In this document: positions 1 through 8,205 of the stretch, one piece after another | How the letters are laid out: every line of letters begins with the position of its first letter | How positions within the stretch are numbered: the first letter of the stretch is position 1 | Assembly: GCA_964491375.1 (NCBI GenBank) | Contig: CAZBGL010000258.1 | Coordinates: 1-23,403 of the forward strand | Length of the DNA: 23,403 bases | Reading direction: 5' to 3' | Origin: CAZBGL01 sp964491375 | Lineage (GTDB): Bacteria; Desulfobacterota; Deferrisomatia; Deferrisomatales; Deferrisomataceae | Notes under the pieces: generated by a model | What the model saw: only the letters and a program-made list of their open reading frames with translations | Database searches by the model: none | What the model was told of the DNA's origin: nothing | Made by a program: the position numbers and the translations under genes

Positions 1-288
1 CCGGGCCCGGAACCTGGCGATGTTCTCCGCCGTCACCGGACCGATCCCCGGAAGGGCCTCCAGGTCCGGAGGGGTAGCCCGGTTCAAGTCCAAGGGGAAC
101 CCGGCGAGGAGTCCGCGCCACCCTTCCAGGGAACTGCCCACCGGCGGACCTCCCGGCGGCTCCCACAACACCCGGCCCCCCTCTTCGGTTCCGGGCTTCA
201 CGGCCCATAGTGACGAAAGGGCCTCCCCGCGCCCCCACGGGACGGGAAGGCCCCGGACCCACAAGCCGGCCCATCCGACCAGGGCCAA
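1..288 (-). CDS. ComEA-like helix-hairpin-helix protein, 3' end cut by window edge
   Basis: The reverse strand encodes a short hydrophobic N-terminus (FFLLALVGWAGLWV), a linker rich in Gly, Pro and Glu, then a helix-hairpin-helix: DLNRATPPDLEALPGIGPVT followed by AENIARFR, running off the left edge. The LN.A...L..LPGIG..tA..I pattern is typical of the ComEA family, whose members bind double-stranded DNA at the outer face of the cytoplasmic membrane during DNA uptake; some HhH-only relatives have no known role. A single N-terminal membrane anchor fits that architecture. The start is uncertain. The frame stays open into the end of cimA with no ATG; TTG at 288 keeps the hydrophobic segment, while GTG at 201 would delete it. 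It follows cimA directly and is probably the last gene of the long minus-strand cluster. Confidence 0.6.
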   Translation of the reverse strand, partial: MALVGWAGLWVRGLPVPWGRGEALSSLWAVKPGTEEGGRVLWEPPGGPPVGSSLEGWRGLLAGFPLDLNRATPPDLEALPGIGPVTAENIARFRAR

Positions 289-311
289 CAGGAAGAACCC
301 GGCGACCCGGT

Positions 312-1907
312 CTACGGAACCGCCGAGCGCACCAGGGTCCCGGCTTCCTCCTCGCGCATCAGCTTGTACTCGATGGAGTCCACCAACGCCTGCCACGATG
401 CCTCGATGATGTTTTCGCTCACCCCGACGGTGCCCCACGTCTCCCGTCCATCGCTGGACTCGATGAGCACGCGCACCTTGGATTCCGTGCCCCCGCCCGA
501 GGTGAGCACGCGCACCTTGAAGTCCACGAGGCGCACGTCGCGGATGGCCGGGTAGAACTTCTCCAGGGCCTTCCGCAGGGCCGCATCCAGTGCGTTCACC
601 GGCCCGTTGCCGATGGCCGCCGTGTGCTCCACCACCCCATCCACCCGGAGCATGATGGTGGCCTCGGCGATGGGCGTTTCGTCCTCTTTCCTCTTTTCGT
701 CGATCACCCGGAATCCCATGAGATCGAAAAACTTCCGGTGCCGCCCGATCCCCTTTTTCAACAGCACTTCGAAACTACCCTCGGCCCCTTCGTAAAGGTA
801 CCCCTCGGCTTCCAGATGCTTGACTTTTTCTAGGATCTGGCGTGCCACGTCGCTGTTTTCGTCGAGTTCGATGCCGAGTTCCCGGGCCTTGCTCAGCACG
901 TTCGCGCGGCCCGACAGGTCGGAGATCAGAACACGCTGCCGGTTCCCCACCAGGGCCGGGTCGATGTGCTCGTACGTGGCCGGGTTGCGCCGGACCGCCG
1001 ACACGTGCACCCCGCCCTTGTGGGCAAAGGCTGCGTCCCCCACAAAGGGCTGGTGTTTGTCGTGCTGGAGGTTGGCCAGTTCGTCCACAAACCGGGACAC
1101 CTCCCGGAGCTTTTTCAGGCGGTCCATGGAGATGCAGGAACGCCCCATCTTGAGCACCAGATTGGGCACGATGGAAATGAGGTTGGCGTTCCCGCACCGC
1201 TCACCGAACCCGTTCACCGTTCCCTGGATGTGGGTCGCCCCCGCCTGGACCGCGCTCAGGGTGTTCGCCACGGCGAGCTCGCCGTCGTTGTGGCAGTGGA
1301 TGCCGAGCGGCACGGAGTCCACCCGACCACGCACCTCTGTCACGATCCGTCCCACCTCCCACGGGAGGGACCCGCCGTTCGTGTCGCACAAAACCAGTAC
1401 GTCGGCTCCGCCGCTCAGGGCCGCCTCCAGGGTCTGGAGGGCATAGTCGGGGTTGGCCTTGTACCCGTCGAAAAAGTGCTCGGCGTCGTAGATCACCTCG
1501 CGGCCCTGGGCCTTCAGGTACGCAACGCTCCTCTCGATGAGGGCCAGGTTCTCGTCCAGGGTGATCCGCAGGGCGTCCTCCACGTGGAGATCCCAGCTCT
1601 TGCCGAAAACCGTGACCACCGGCGTCTCCGCCTCCAGCAGGGCCTGGACGTTGGCGTCGTCTTCCGGGGCCACGCCGGGCCGGGCCGTGCTGCCGAACGC
1701 GCACAGCTTCGCGTGAGCGAGGCGCAACCGCCGAGCTTCGCGGAAGAACTGGATGTCCCGGGGGTTCGAGCCGGGCCACCCTCCTTCGATGTAATGAACC
1801 CCCAGTTCGTCCAGTTTCTCGGCAATCCGGAGCTTGTCCTCGACCGTAAAGGAGATGTCCTCGGCCTGGGTACCATCGCGCAACGTGGTGTCGTAGATGC
1901 GGACCAT
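312..1907 (-). CDS. cimA: (R)-citramalate synthase
   Basis: Predicted 531-aa enzyme condensing pyruvate and acetyl-CoA to (R)-citramalate, the threonine-independent entry to isoleucine synthesis. The N-terminal HMGL-like TIM barrel opens with IYDTTLRDGTQ, the metal- and substrate-binding motif of the LeuA/CimA/homocitrate synthase family. HCHNDGELAVANT and VNGFGERCGN follow in the expected order. The C-terminal third (about residues 390-525) matches the LeuA-type allosteric dimerisation domain, where isoleucine would bind by analogy with characterised CimA. Length fits the longer CimA class of Geobacter-type bacteria. The ATG at 1907 was chosen because it begins the conserved motif three residues later and has GGTGGAG upstream. 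The open frame continues to 2018, but that extension overlaps lysC and is unlike the family. It starts 20 nt after the lysC stop. A 2-isopropylmalate synthase or homocitrate synthase is less likely on motif and length. Confidence 0.92.
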   Translation of the reverse strand: MVRIYDTTLRDGTQAEDISFTVEDKLRIAEKLDELGVHYIEGGWPGSNPRDIQFFREARRLRLAHAKLCAFGSTARPGVAPEDDANVQALLEAETPVVTVFGKSWDLHVEDALRITLDENLALIERSVAYLKAQGREVIYDAEHFFDGYKANPDYALQTLEAALSGGADVLVLCDTNGGSLPWEVGRIVTEVRGRVDSVPLGIHCHNDGELAVANTLSAVQAGATHIQGTVNGFGERCGNANLISIVPNLVLKMGRSCISMDRLKKLREVSRFVDELANLQHDKHQPFVGDAAFAHKGGVHVSAVRRNPATYEHIDPALVGNRQRVLISDLSGRANVLSKARELGIELDENSDVARQILEKVKHLEAEGYLYEGAEGSFEVLLKKGIGRHRKFFDLMGFRVIDEKRKEDETPIAEATIMLRVDGVVEHTAAIGNGPVNALDAALRKALEKFYPAIRDVRLVDFKVRVLTSGGGTESKVRVLIESSDGRETWGTVGVSENIIEASWQALVDSIEYKLMREEEAGTLVRSAVP

Positions 1908-1927
1908 GGCTCCACCGTCTTCTGGAC

Positions 1928-3160
1928 TCACTCCGTCCTGCCGTTCGGTCGGTCCAGTTCGAAAGCGTCGTGGAGCACCCGCACGGCCAACTCCGTGTAC
2001 TTTTCCTCGATCACGCACGACACCTTGATCTCCGACGTGGAGATCATGAGCACATTGATCCCCTCGCCGGCCAACGCCTGGAACATGCGGGCCGCCACAC
2101 CCGCGTGGCTGCGCATACCCACCCCCACGATGGAAACCTTGGCGATGCCGGTATCGGCCTCCACCTCCGTCGCCTCCAGCTCCCGGGCCACCGGCTCAAT
2201 CACCGAAAGGGCCTTTTTCAGGTCGGCCTCCGGAACGGTGAACGTCATCGAGGCCCGCCCACCCTCGCCCACGTCCTGGACGATCATGTCCACCACGATG
2301 TTCTGGTCGGCCAGGGCGCCGAAGATTCTTGCCGCGATCCCCGGGCGGTCCGGCACCCCCCGGATGCTCACCTTGGCCTCGTTGCGGTCGTAAGCGATGC
2401 CTGCCACCAGCACCTGCTCCATGCCTTCTTCCTCCTCCACCACCCAGGTGCCCTCGCTGTCGCTGAACGAGGACCGGACGTGGATCGGCACCCCGTATTT
2501 CTTGGCGAACTCTACCGAGCGGATCTGGAGGACCTTGGCCCCCACACTGGCCAGCTCCAACATCTCATCATAGGAGATGCGGCTAAGCTTCCGGGCCTTG
2601 TGGCACACATTGGGATCGGTGGTGTAGACCCCGTCCACATCGGTGTAAATCTCGCACACGTCTGCTCCCAGGGCGGCTGCCACCGCGACCGCGCTGGTGT
2701 CCGATCCTCCTCGCCCCAGGGTGGTGATGTTCCCTTCCGGATCGACCCCCTGGAAACCGGCCAGCACCACGACGTTACCCTCGGCCAGGGCCCGGCGGAT
2801 CGCCTGGGTCTCCACGTCCGAGATCCGCGCCTTGGTGTGGGCCGAGTCCGTGACCACCCGGGCCTGAAAACCGGTCATGGAGCGGGCCCTCACCCCCATG
2901 GCGATGAGGGTCATGGCCAACAGGGCGATGCTCACCTGCTCGCCCGTGGCGAGCAAAACATCCAGTTCGCGTTCGTCGGGGAGTTCCGTGATCTGGTGGG
3001 CCATGTCCAACAGACGATCCGTGGTGCCCGCCATGGCGGAGACCACCACCACCACGTCGTGGCCCTCCTCCCGGGACCGGGCTACCCGGCGGGCCACGTT
3101 CCGGATCCGATCCAGGTCCCCGACCGAGGTGCCCCCGTACTTCTGAACCACCAGGGCCAT
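1928..3160 (-). CDS. lysC: Aspartate kinase (monofunctional)
   Basis: Predicted 410-aa aspartokinase, phosphorylating L-aspartate at the head of the Lys/Thr/Met pathway. The catalytic amino-acid-kinase domain spans about residues 1-240, with KYGGTSV at 7-13, GRGGSDTSA near 149-157 and YTDVDGVYTTDP near 172-183. Two ACT domains follow (about 262-340 and 345-408), the usual site of feedback inhibition by lysine and/or threonine. The length matches single-gene, alpha-type aspartokinases. No internal start for a separate beta subunit was examined in detail. No homoserine dehydrogenase is fused. It starts 4 nt after the lpd stop and sits 20 nt before cimA, so threonine-side and threonine-independent isoleucine precursors would be co-expressed. 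Confidence 0.96.
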   Translation of the reverse strand: MALVVQKYGGTSVGDLDRIRNVARRVARSREEGHDVVVVVSAMAGTTDRLLDMAHQITELPDERELDVLLATGEQVSIALLAMTLIAMGVRARSMTGFQARVVTDSAHTKARISDVETQAIRRALAEGNVVVLAGFQGVDPEGNITTLGRGGSDTSAVAVAAALGADVCEIYTDVDGVYTTDPNVCHKARKLSRISYDEMLELASVGAKVLQIRSVEFAKKYGVPIHVRSSFSDSEGTWVVEEEEGMEQVLVAGIAYDRNEAKVSIRGVPDRPGIAARIFGALADQNIVVDMIVQDVGEGGRASMTFTVPEADLKKALSVIEPVARELEATEVEADTGIAKVSIVGVGMRSHAGVAARMFQALAGEGINVLMISTSEIKVSCVIEEKYTELAVRVLHDAFELDRPNGRTE

Positions 3161-3164
3161 CGGC

Positions 3165-4565
3165 TCACCCCCGCTTGCGGCGTGACATCTTGTGGATGGC
3201 CAACCCCATGGTGTCCTCCCCAGCCTCCAGGATCACCTCGCTGATGGTGGGGTGCACGTGGATCGTGGTGACGATGTCTCCCGGGGAGGCTTCCATCCGC
3301 ATCGCCACCGTGATCTCGCCGATGATGTCCGCGGCCCGCGCCCCCACCACCGTGGCTCCCAGGATCCGGCCCGTCTCGGCGTGGGACAGGATCTTGATGA
3401 ACCCCTCGGGCTCCCCCATGCACAAGGCCTTCCCGCTGGCCGCGAAGGAAAACCGCCCCACTTTGTACGGCACGCCCTGTTCCTTCAGTTCCTGTTCCTT
3501 GGCTCCCACGCCCGCAACCTCCGGACGGGTGAACACGGCGTAGGGAACGATGGAGTAATCCATCCAGTACTTTTTCCCGAGACAGTTGTGCACGGCCACC
3601 ACCGCCTCGCTGGTGGCCACGTGGGCCAGCATGAACTGCCCCACCACGTCGCCCACCGCGTACACCCCGGGCACCGAGGTCTCCATCTCGTCGTTCACCC
3701 GGATCCGGCCCTTTTCGTCCACGGCCACCCCGGCCTCTTCCAGACCAATGTCGGAGCTGTTCACGGTTCGACCCACGGCCACGACCACGCAGTCCGCGAG
3801 GAGCTCCTCCCCCCCCTCGAGGGTCACCGCGACCCCCCGCCCGTTCGGTTCGACCCCTGAGACCCGAACCCCCGTCCGCACCTCCACGCCCCGGGCCGAA
3901 AGGCTCCGTGCCACCGTCCGGCTCACCTCCTTGTCCTCGGTGGCCAAGATCCGGTCCAGAAGCTCCACCACGGTGACCCTGCTCCCGAAGGCCGAGAAAA
4001 TGTGGGCGACCTCGCAGCCGATCACCCCTCCCCCGATGATGACCATACGACGCGGCAACTCGGTCAGCGACCAGATCTGGTCGCTCGTGACGATGCGGGT
4101 GCCGTCCACCGGTATCCCGGGCAGATCCATGGGACGAGAACCGGTGGCCACGATCACGTTTCGGGCTCGCACCACCCGCTTGGAGCCGTCGGGGGTCTCC
4201 ACCTGGATCGCGTCGGGGGCCACCAGCGCGCCCCGTCCGTGGACCACGTCCACCCCGTACCCGGCAAGGAGTTTCCGAATCCCTCCCACCAGGGTGTCCA
4301 CCACCCGTTCCTTGCGGGCCACGCACGCGGCCAGGTCGAACCCCTCGAAGCGCACGCGCAGACCGAACTCTTCGCCGCCCTGCACCGCGAGCACCCGAGA
4401 GGCGCTTTCGTGGAACGCCTTCGATGGGATGCATCCCCGGTTGAGGCAGGTCCCCCCCAGGCGGTCCTGCTCCACCACGCACACCGAGGCGCCGAGTTGC
4501 CCCGCCCGGATGGCGGCCACGTACCCACCCGGCCCGCCCCCGAGAATCGCCACGTCATACTTCAT
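3165..4565 (-). CDS. lpdA: Dihydrolipoyl dehydrogenase (E3)
   Basis: Predicted 466-aa FAD-dependent disulfide reductase that reoxidises dihydrolipoamide in 2-oxoacid dehydrogenase complexes or the glycine cleavage H protein, passing electrons to NAD+. The N-terminus has the FAD dinucleotide motif GGGPGGY, then the redox-active pair in GGTCLNRGCIPS (Cys40 and Cys45). A second NAD-binding motif, IGGGVIGCE, lies mid-protein, and the C-terminal interface carries HVHPTISE (His438/Glu443), the proton-relay pair of E3 enzymes. All catalytic residues are present. GGAGGGAGGAA lies just upstream of the ATG. The start overlaps the tsaE stop by 11 nt. No E1, E2, lipoyl-domain or gcv gene is in the window, so its partner complex cannot be deduced here. 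Confidence 0.94.
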   Translation of the reverse strand: MKYDVAILGGGPGGYVAAIRAGQLGASVCVVEQDRLGGTCLNRGCIPSKAFHESASRVLAVQGGEEFGLRVRFEGFDLAACVARKERVVDTLVGGIRKLLAGYGVDVVHGRGALVAPDAIQVETPDGSKRVVRARNVIVATGSRPMDLPGIPVDGTRIVTSDQIWSLTELPRRMVIIGGGVIGCEVAHIFSAFGSRVTVVELLDRILATEDKEVSRTVARSLSARGVEVRTGVRVSGVEPNGRGVAVTLEGGEELLADCVVVAVGRTVNSSDIGLEEAGVAVDEKGRIRVNDEMETSVPGVYAVGDVVGQFMLAHVATSEAVVAVHNCLGKKYWMDYSIVPYAVFTRPEVAGVGAKEQELKEQGVPYKVGRFSFAASGKALCMGEPEGFIKILSHAETGRILGATVVGARAADIIGEITVAMRMEASPGDIVTTIHVHPTISEVILEAGEDTMGLAIHKMSRRKRG

Positions 4566-5058
4566 CGCGTTCCTCCCTCCACCGAAACCCCGGGACCCGG
4601 CCCGCCAGGTCGTGCAGGACCTGCGAGCTCACCTCGCCTGATGCCTCCATCTCCAGGAGCCGGCCCTGTCCGGCCCGCGCAAACCGTACGGTGAGTCGAT
4701 CGTCTGGGAATTCCGAGAAAAAGTGATCGGGCCATTCTATCACGTAGACCTCGGAGCCGTACAACACGTCCGCCAGGCCCGCCCCCTCCAGCTCCCCCGC
4801 GCTCTCCACCCGGTAGAGGTCAATGTGGTGCAGCACCCGGCGCCCCGGGTACACGTTGTGCAGGGCAAAGGTCGGGCTCGTGACGTACCTCCATCGGCTC
4901 ACCCCCAACCCCTTGGCTACCCCTTTCGCGAACACGGTCTTGCCCGCACCCAGTTCCCCCTGAAGGGCCACAACGAGCCCCGGCTTCGCAACCCGTCCCA
5001 CCGCCTCCCCTACGGCCAGCGTATCCTCCGGCCGGGGGCACAGGACGCTCCCGATCAT
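4555..5058 (-). CDS. tsaE: tRNA threonylcarbamoyladenosine (t6A) biosynthesis ATPase TsaE
   Basis: Predicted 167-aa P-loop ATPase of the TsaE (YjeE) family, which works with TsaB and TsaD to transfer the threonylcarbamoyl group to A37 of ANN-decoding tRNAs in the cytoplasm. The Walker A motif GELGAGKT lies near residues 34-41. SPTF in the middle and HIDLYR followed by VIEWPDHF are characteristic of the family, the Glu-Trp supplying a conserved catalytic-region acid. Length is typical. The ATG at 5058 overlaps the TGA of the CBS gene (ATGA), and its own stop overlaps the lpd start. TsaB and TsaD are not in the window. Confidence 0.93.
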   Translation of the reverse strand: MIGSVLCPRPEDTLAVGEAVGRVAKPGLVVALQGELGAGKTVFAKGVAKGLGVSRWRYVTSPTFALHNVYPGRRVLHHIDLYRVESAGELEGAGLADVLYGSEVYVIEWPDHFFSEFPDDRLTVRFARAGQGRLLEMEASGEVSSQVLHDLAGRVPGFRWREERDEV

Positions 5059-5510
5059 TCCCGCCCCAAGCCCCGGATCACGTCCACCTTTCCGATCACC
5101 CCCACCAGGTTTCCCCCGGCATCCACCACCGGCAGGGTGTGGATGTGCCGCTCGGCCATGAGGGCCGCGATCTCCTCCACGGGCACGTCTTCGTCCACGG
5201 TAACCGGATCCGGCGTCATGATCTCCTCCACGGTGGTGGCCGCGATTCGCCGGACCTCCTCTTCCAGGCGCCGGGAACTGCCCAGCACGATCACCGCGTC
5301 GAACAGGGCGATCGTCGTGGGGATGTGGAGGCGCTGGTTCTGATGAATGAGATCGCTCTCCGTGACCACCCCAACGAGTGTTCCCCCCTGGTCCACCACC
5401 GGGAAACCGCTCACCCGCTTTTCGGTGAACGCCTTGGCCAAGGCATCGAGCGGTGTGTCGGGCGTCACGGTGTACACGTTCCGGGTCATGATGTCACGGG
5501 CCCGTTTCAT
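5055..5510 (-). CDS. Stand-alone tandem-CBS-domain protein
   Basis: Predicted 151-aa cytoplasmic protein made of two CBS motifs and little else. The first begins at MKRARDIMTRNVYTVTPDTP and contains VSGFPVVDQGGTLVGVVTESD; the second begins at EEIMTPDPVTV and contains HTLPVVDAGGNLVGVIGKVD. A longer inter-motif linker carries a Leu-rich segment (LFDAVIVLGSS). Tandem CBS pairs bind adenine nucleotides such as AMP, ATP and SAM, and in Firmicutes some small stand-alone examples (DarB/CbpB type) bind c-di-AMP. Which ligand applies here cannot be read from sequence. The ATG at 5510 overlaps the nnr stop (ATGA), and the open frame upstream is only an antisense-like extension inside nnr. Presence in the same cluster as cdaA makes a c-di-AMP role worth considering, as inference only. 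Confidence 0.85.
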   Translation of the reverse strand: MKRARDIMTRNVYTVTPDTPLDALAKAFTEKRVSGFPVVDQGGTLVGVVTESDLIHQNQRLHIPTTIALFDAVIVLGSSRRLEEEVRRIAATTVEEIMTPDPVTVDEDVPVEEIAALMAERHIHTLPVVDAGGNLVGVIGKVDVIRGLGRE

Positions 5511-7096
5511 GGCACCTCCACAGGGCTGGGGAACTCCGCCCCCCCCAGGTCCGCGGCAGGAGGGGGATCGGCCATCCGCTTCATGGCATCGGGCAACGCC
5601 TCCACGAGGTCTCCTGCGGTCATGCCCTCCCCCCCCCTGCGGGCCGCCGCCAGGTCCCCGGCCAAACCGTGGATCCAGGCCCCGGCAAGGGCGGCCTCCA
5701 GCCCGCAAAGGCCCCGGGCGAGGAGCGCCCCGACCACCCCGGCCAAAACGTCTCCCGTCCCCGCCGTGGCCATTCCGGGGTTACCCGTGGGAACGAGCCA
5801 TACCGCTTCCCCCGGTGCCGTCACCAGCGTGCCCGCGCCCTTCAGGATCACGGCGCACCCGAAACGCCGGGCCAGTTCTCGCGCAGCCCCCACCCGGTCG
5901 GCTTGAACCTGTGGCACCGGAACCCCGAGCAGGCGACCGGCCTCCCCGGGGTGGGGGGTAAGGACCCGGGGACCCGCTCCGCTCCAGAGGCTTTCAGACC
6001 CGGCAGCGAGCAAATTGAGGGCGTCCGCGTCGAGCACCACGGGCACCGGTTGCTCCAGGACCCGCCCGAGGAACGCCCGGGCCCCCTCCGAGACCCCCAT
6101 TCCGGGCCCGACCACCCAGGCTCCGGCCTTCGCGGCCTCCGAGGGGAGGGCCCCCCAGGCGGCCGCCGTCCAATCGGACTCCGGTCCCAGCGGGGCGGTC
6201 ATCACCTCCAACGGGAGGCGGGCCGCAACCGGAAGGGCTCCTGGGTGGGCCACCGTGACCAGCCCGGCCCCTGCCCGCAGCGCCCCGAGGGCCGCTAGCC
6301 CCGGCGCGCCCGTCTTGCCCGGGCTGCCTCCCCCCACCCACACATGCCCCAGGGTGCCCTTGTGGGCGTCCGGGGGACGGACGATCCGGCCGGCGAGGTC
6401 CGCGCCTTCCAGCAGCCGCAGGGTTTGTTCGCCCGGATTGAGGAACCCCGGGGGGATCCCGATGTCCACGACCACCAGATCTCCCCGAACCGCCGCTCCG
6501 GGATGCAGAAAATGCCCCCGCTTGGGCCACGCAAACGTCACGGTCAGGTCCGCCCGGACGGCACGTCCGCAGATCCTCCCCGTGTCCGCGTCCACGCCCG
6601 AAGGGATGTCCACACTGACCACAAGGCCTTTCGCGCGGTTCACCGCCTCGATGGCCTGTGCGGCCACCCCCCGGACATCCGAACGAAGCCCCGTGCCCAG
6701 GATGGCGTCCACCACGAGGGAGGCCCCCGAGACGGCCGCGTCCAGGCCCGCCCCGTCGGCCCCCACCTGGGTCAGCGTCCCACCGGAGCCCAAGTAGGCT
6801 TCCAGGTGCACCCGGGCGTCCGGCGAAACCCGGTCCCGGTCCCCCAAGAGCAGGGCCCGGACCGGCACCCCCCTGTTGAGGAGACAGCGGGCCACCACGA
6901 ATCCGTCTCCCCCGTTGTTTCCCCGGCCGCACACCACCACGGCCCCGGCGCGGGCCCGCTCGGCAAACCGGTCCCACAGGGCGCGGAACACCCCGCGGCC
7001 GGCGGTCTCCATGAGTACCGCGCCCGGCACCCCCGCCTCCCGGATCGTGCGGGCGTCCAGTTCCCCCATCTCTGCCGAGGTGAGAAGCGGGATCAC
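5507..7096 (-). CDS. nnr: Bifunctional NAD(P)H-hydrate epimerase / ADP-dependent NAD(P)H-hydrate dehydratase
   Basis: Predicted 529-aa metabolite-repair enzyme that restores damaged NADHX and NADPHX. The N-terminal half is a YjeF_N epimerase domain: GVPGAVLMETAGRG near the start, then CGRGNNGGDGFVVAR and VDAILGTGL, and VSVDIPSGVDADTG. The C-terminal half is the ADP-dependent dehydratase with the ribokinase-like fold: AHKGTLGHVWVGGGSPGKTG, GPGMG, VLDADALNLLA, LTPHPGEAGRL, then GTGDVLAGVVGALLARGL with the catalytic Asp in GTGDVL. Both halves look intact. The start is taken as GTG at 7096, overlapping the acpS TGA (GTGA) and placing Ile-Pro-Leu-Leu-Thr-Ser at the N-terminus as in homologues; the open frame runs on to 7372 without support. 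Confidence 0.93.
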   Translation of the reverse strand: MIPLLTSAEMGELDARTIREAGVPGAVLMETAGRGVFRALWDRFAERARAGAVVVCGRGNNGGDGFVVARCLLNRGVPVRALLLGDRDRVSPDARVHLEAYLGSGGTLTQVGADGAGLDAAVSGASLVVDAILGTGLRSDVRGVAAQAIEAVNRAKGLVVSVDIPSGVDADTGRICGRAVRADLTVTFAWPKRGHFLHPGAAVRGDLVVVDIGIPPGFLNPGEQTLRLLEGADLAGRIVRPPDAHKGTLGHVWVGGGSPGKTGAPGLAALGALRAGAGLVTVAHPGALPVAARLPLEVMTAPLGPESDWTAAAWGALPSEAAKAGAWVVGPGMGVSEGARAFLGRVLEQPVPVVLDADALNLLAAGSESLWSGAGPRVLTPHPGEAGRLLGVPVPQVQADRVGAARELARRFGCAVILKGAGTLVTAPGEAVWLVPTGNPGMATAGTGDVLAGVVGALLARGLCGLEAALAGAWIHGLAGDLAAARRGGEGMTAGDLVEALPDAMKRMADPPPAADLGGAEFPSPVEVP

Positions 7097-7476
7097 GAAG
7101 CCTCTCCCTCCAGCACCACCACGGCGGCAGCCGTTCCCCCCTGGTGTGTCAAGCTCACGTGCACCCGCCGCACCCCGCACGCCAGGGCCCGCTCCCGGGC
7201 GGCGCCGTGGAGACGCAGGGCGGGCGCACGACCCCCTCCCCCCACCACCTCTACGTCGGTCCACCGGACTCCGCCGGCCCATCCCGTACCCAAAGCCTTG
7301 AACGCAGCCTCTTTGGCCGCGACCCTGGCAGCGAGGGATTCCGCCGGAAGCAGGCCGCGCTCCTTCCGACACTCGTCCGGGCGGAACACCCGGCGCAGGA
7401 ACCGCTCGCCGTGGCGGTTCAACATCCGATCCACCCGTGCCACCGGGACCAGGTCAATGCCCACGCCCAGGATCAC
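7093..7476 (-). CDS. acpS: Holo-[acyl-carrier-protein] synthase
   Basis: Predicted 127-aa 4'-phosphopantetheinyl transferase that moves the phosphopantetheine arm of CoA onto Ser of apo-ACP. Diagnostic motifs are GVGIDLVPVARVDRML at the N-terminus (Mg-binding Asp), FRPDE in the first third, and AAKEAAFKALGTGW, the WxxKEA-like CoA/Mg motif, in the middle. C-terminal VHVSLTHQGGTAAAVVV is also family-typical. Size is normal for AcpS. The start is GTG at 7476, overlapping the pdxJ stop (GTGA). The gene uses CoA, whose synthesis genes panC, panD and coaD lie elsewhere in this window. Confidence 0.94.
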   Translation of the reverse strand: MILGVGIDLVPVARVDRMLNRHGERFLRRVFRPDECRKERGLLPAESLAARVAAKEAAFKALGTGWAGGVRWTDVEVVGGGGRAPALRLHGAARERALACGVRRVHVSLTHQGGTAAAVVVLEGEAS

Positions 7477-8204
7477 CGAAACGACGCCTCCCGCAGGATG
7501 ATCTCCTTCATCTCGGCCACCGCCCGCTGCATGCCCACGAAGATCGCCCGCCCCACGATGCTGTGGCCGATATTCAACTCCTCCACTTCCGGGATCCGGG
7601 CCACGGGGCCGACGTTGCGCACGTTGAGTCCGTGGCCTGCGTGCACGTTGAGCCCCAGCCCCTTGGCGAGGGCGGCCGCCTGGCGAAGCCGGCCCAGCTC
7701 CGCTTCCGCCTCTGCGGTCCCCCAGGCCTCGGCATAGGCCCCGGTGTGAAGTTCCACGGCTCGAGCCCCCGTCCGGGCGGCTGCCTCCACCTGGCGCGGG
7801 TCCGGATCGATGAACAGGGCCACTTTGACCCCGGCCGATGCGACCCGCTCCACAGCTGTCCTCACAGCCTCTTCTTGGTCGGCAACGTTCAGACCGCCCT
7901 CGGTGGTGATCTCCTCACGCCGCTCCGGGACAAAGGTGGCCGAGTGGGGCTTCCGCTCGCACGCGATCCGGATCATCTCCTCGGTGACCGCCATCTCCAG
8001 GTTCACCGGGACCGAGGCCGTCGCCAGAACCCTCACCAGATCCTCGTCCTGGATGTGCCGACGATCCTCCCGCAGGTGCAGCGTGATCTGGTCGGCCCCA
8101 CCCAACTCGGCGAGCACTACGGCCCACACCGGATCGGGCTCCCGGATCCGGCGCGCCTGCCGGACCGTGGCCACGTGGTCGATGTTCACTCCGAGCCGGA
8201 TCAT
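7473..8204 (-). CDS. pdxJ: Pyridoxine 5'-phosphate synthase
   Basis: Predicted 243-aa TIM-barrel enzyme condensing 1-deoxy-D-xylulose 5-phosphate with 3-amino-2-oxopropyl phosphate to pyridoxine 5'-phosphate, the last ring-closing step of the DXP-dependent vitamin B6 route. LGVNIDHVATVRQARR at the N-terminus and GADQITLHLREDRRHIQDED are hallmark PdxJ segments; LNVHAGHGLN and EELNIGHSIVGRAIFVG near the C-terminus complete the pattern. Three in-frame ATGs (8222, 8213, 8204) are possible. 8204 is preferred because GGGGAGG sits about 9 nt upstream and it gives the usual N-terminus MIRLGVNIDH. It begins just after the glmM TGA. PdxA is not in the window, so the B6 pathway is only partly represented. 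Confidence 0.93.
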   Translation of the reverse strand: MIRLGVNIDHVATVRQARRIREPDPVWAVVLAELGGADQITLHLREDRRHIQDEDLVRVLATASVPVNLEMAVTEEMIRIACERKPHSATFVPERREEITTEGGLNVADQEEAVRTAVERVASAGVKVALFIDPDPRQVEAAARTGARAVELHTGAYAEAWGTAEAEAELGRLRQAAALAKGLGLNVHAGHGLNVRNVGPVARIPEVEELNIGHSIVGRAIFVGMQRAVAEMKEIILREASFR

Positions 8205-8205
8205 C

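Noticed and set aside
966..2393. Long plus-strand open frames opposite cimA and lysC (also 1970-3244, 3586-4641, 7437-8783, 7810-9165, 9425-10759, 11430-12881)
   Set aside because: They are Pro/Arg/His-rich shadows of well-supported minus-strand genes, with no recognisable domain and no ribosome site noticed.
3082..4482. Alternative minus-strand frame of 466 codons inside lpd
   Set aside because: Gly/Arg-rich shadow in another frame of a gene with all E3 catalytic residues.
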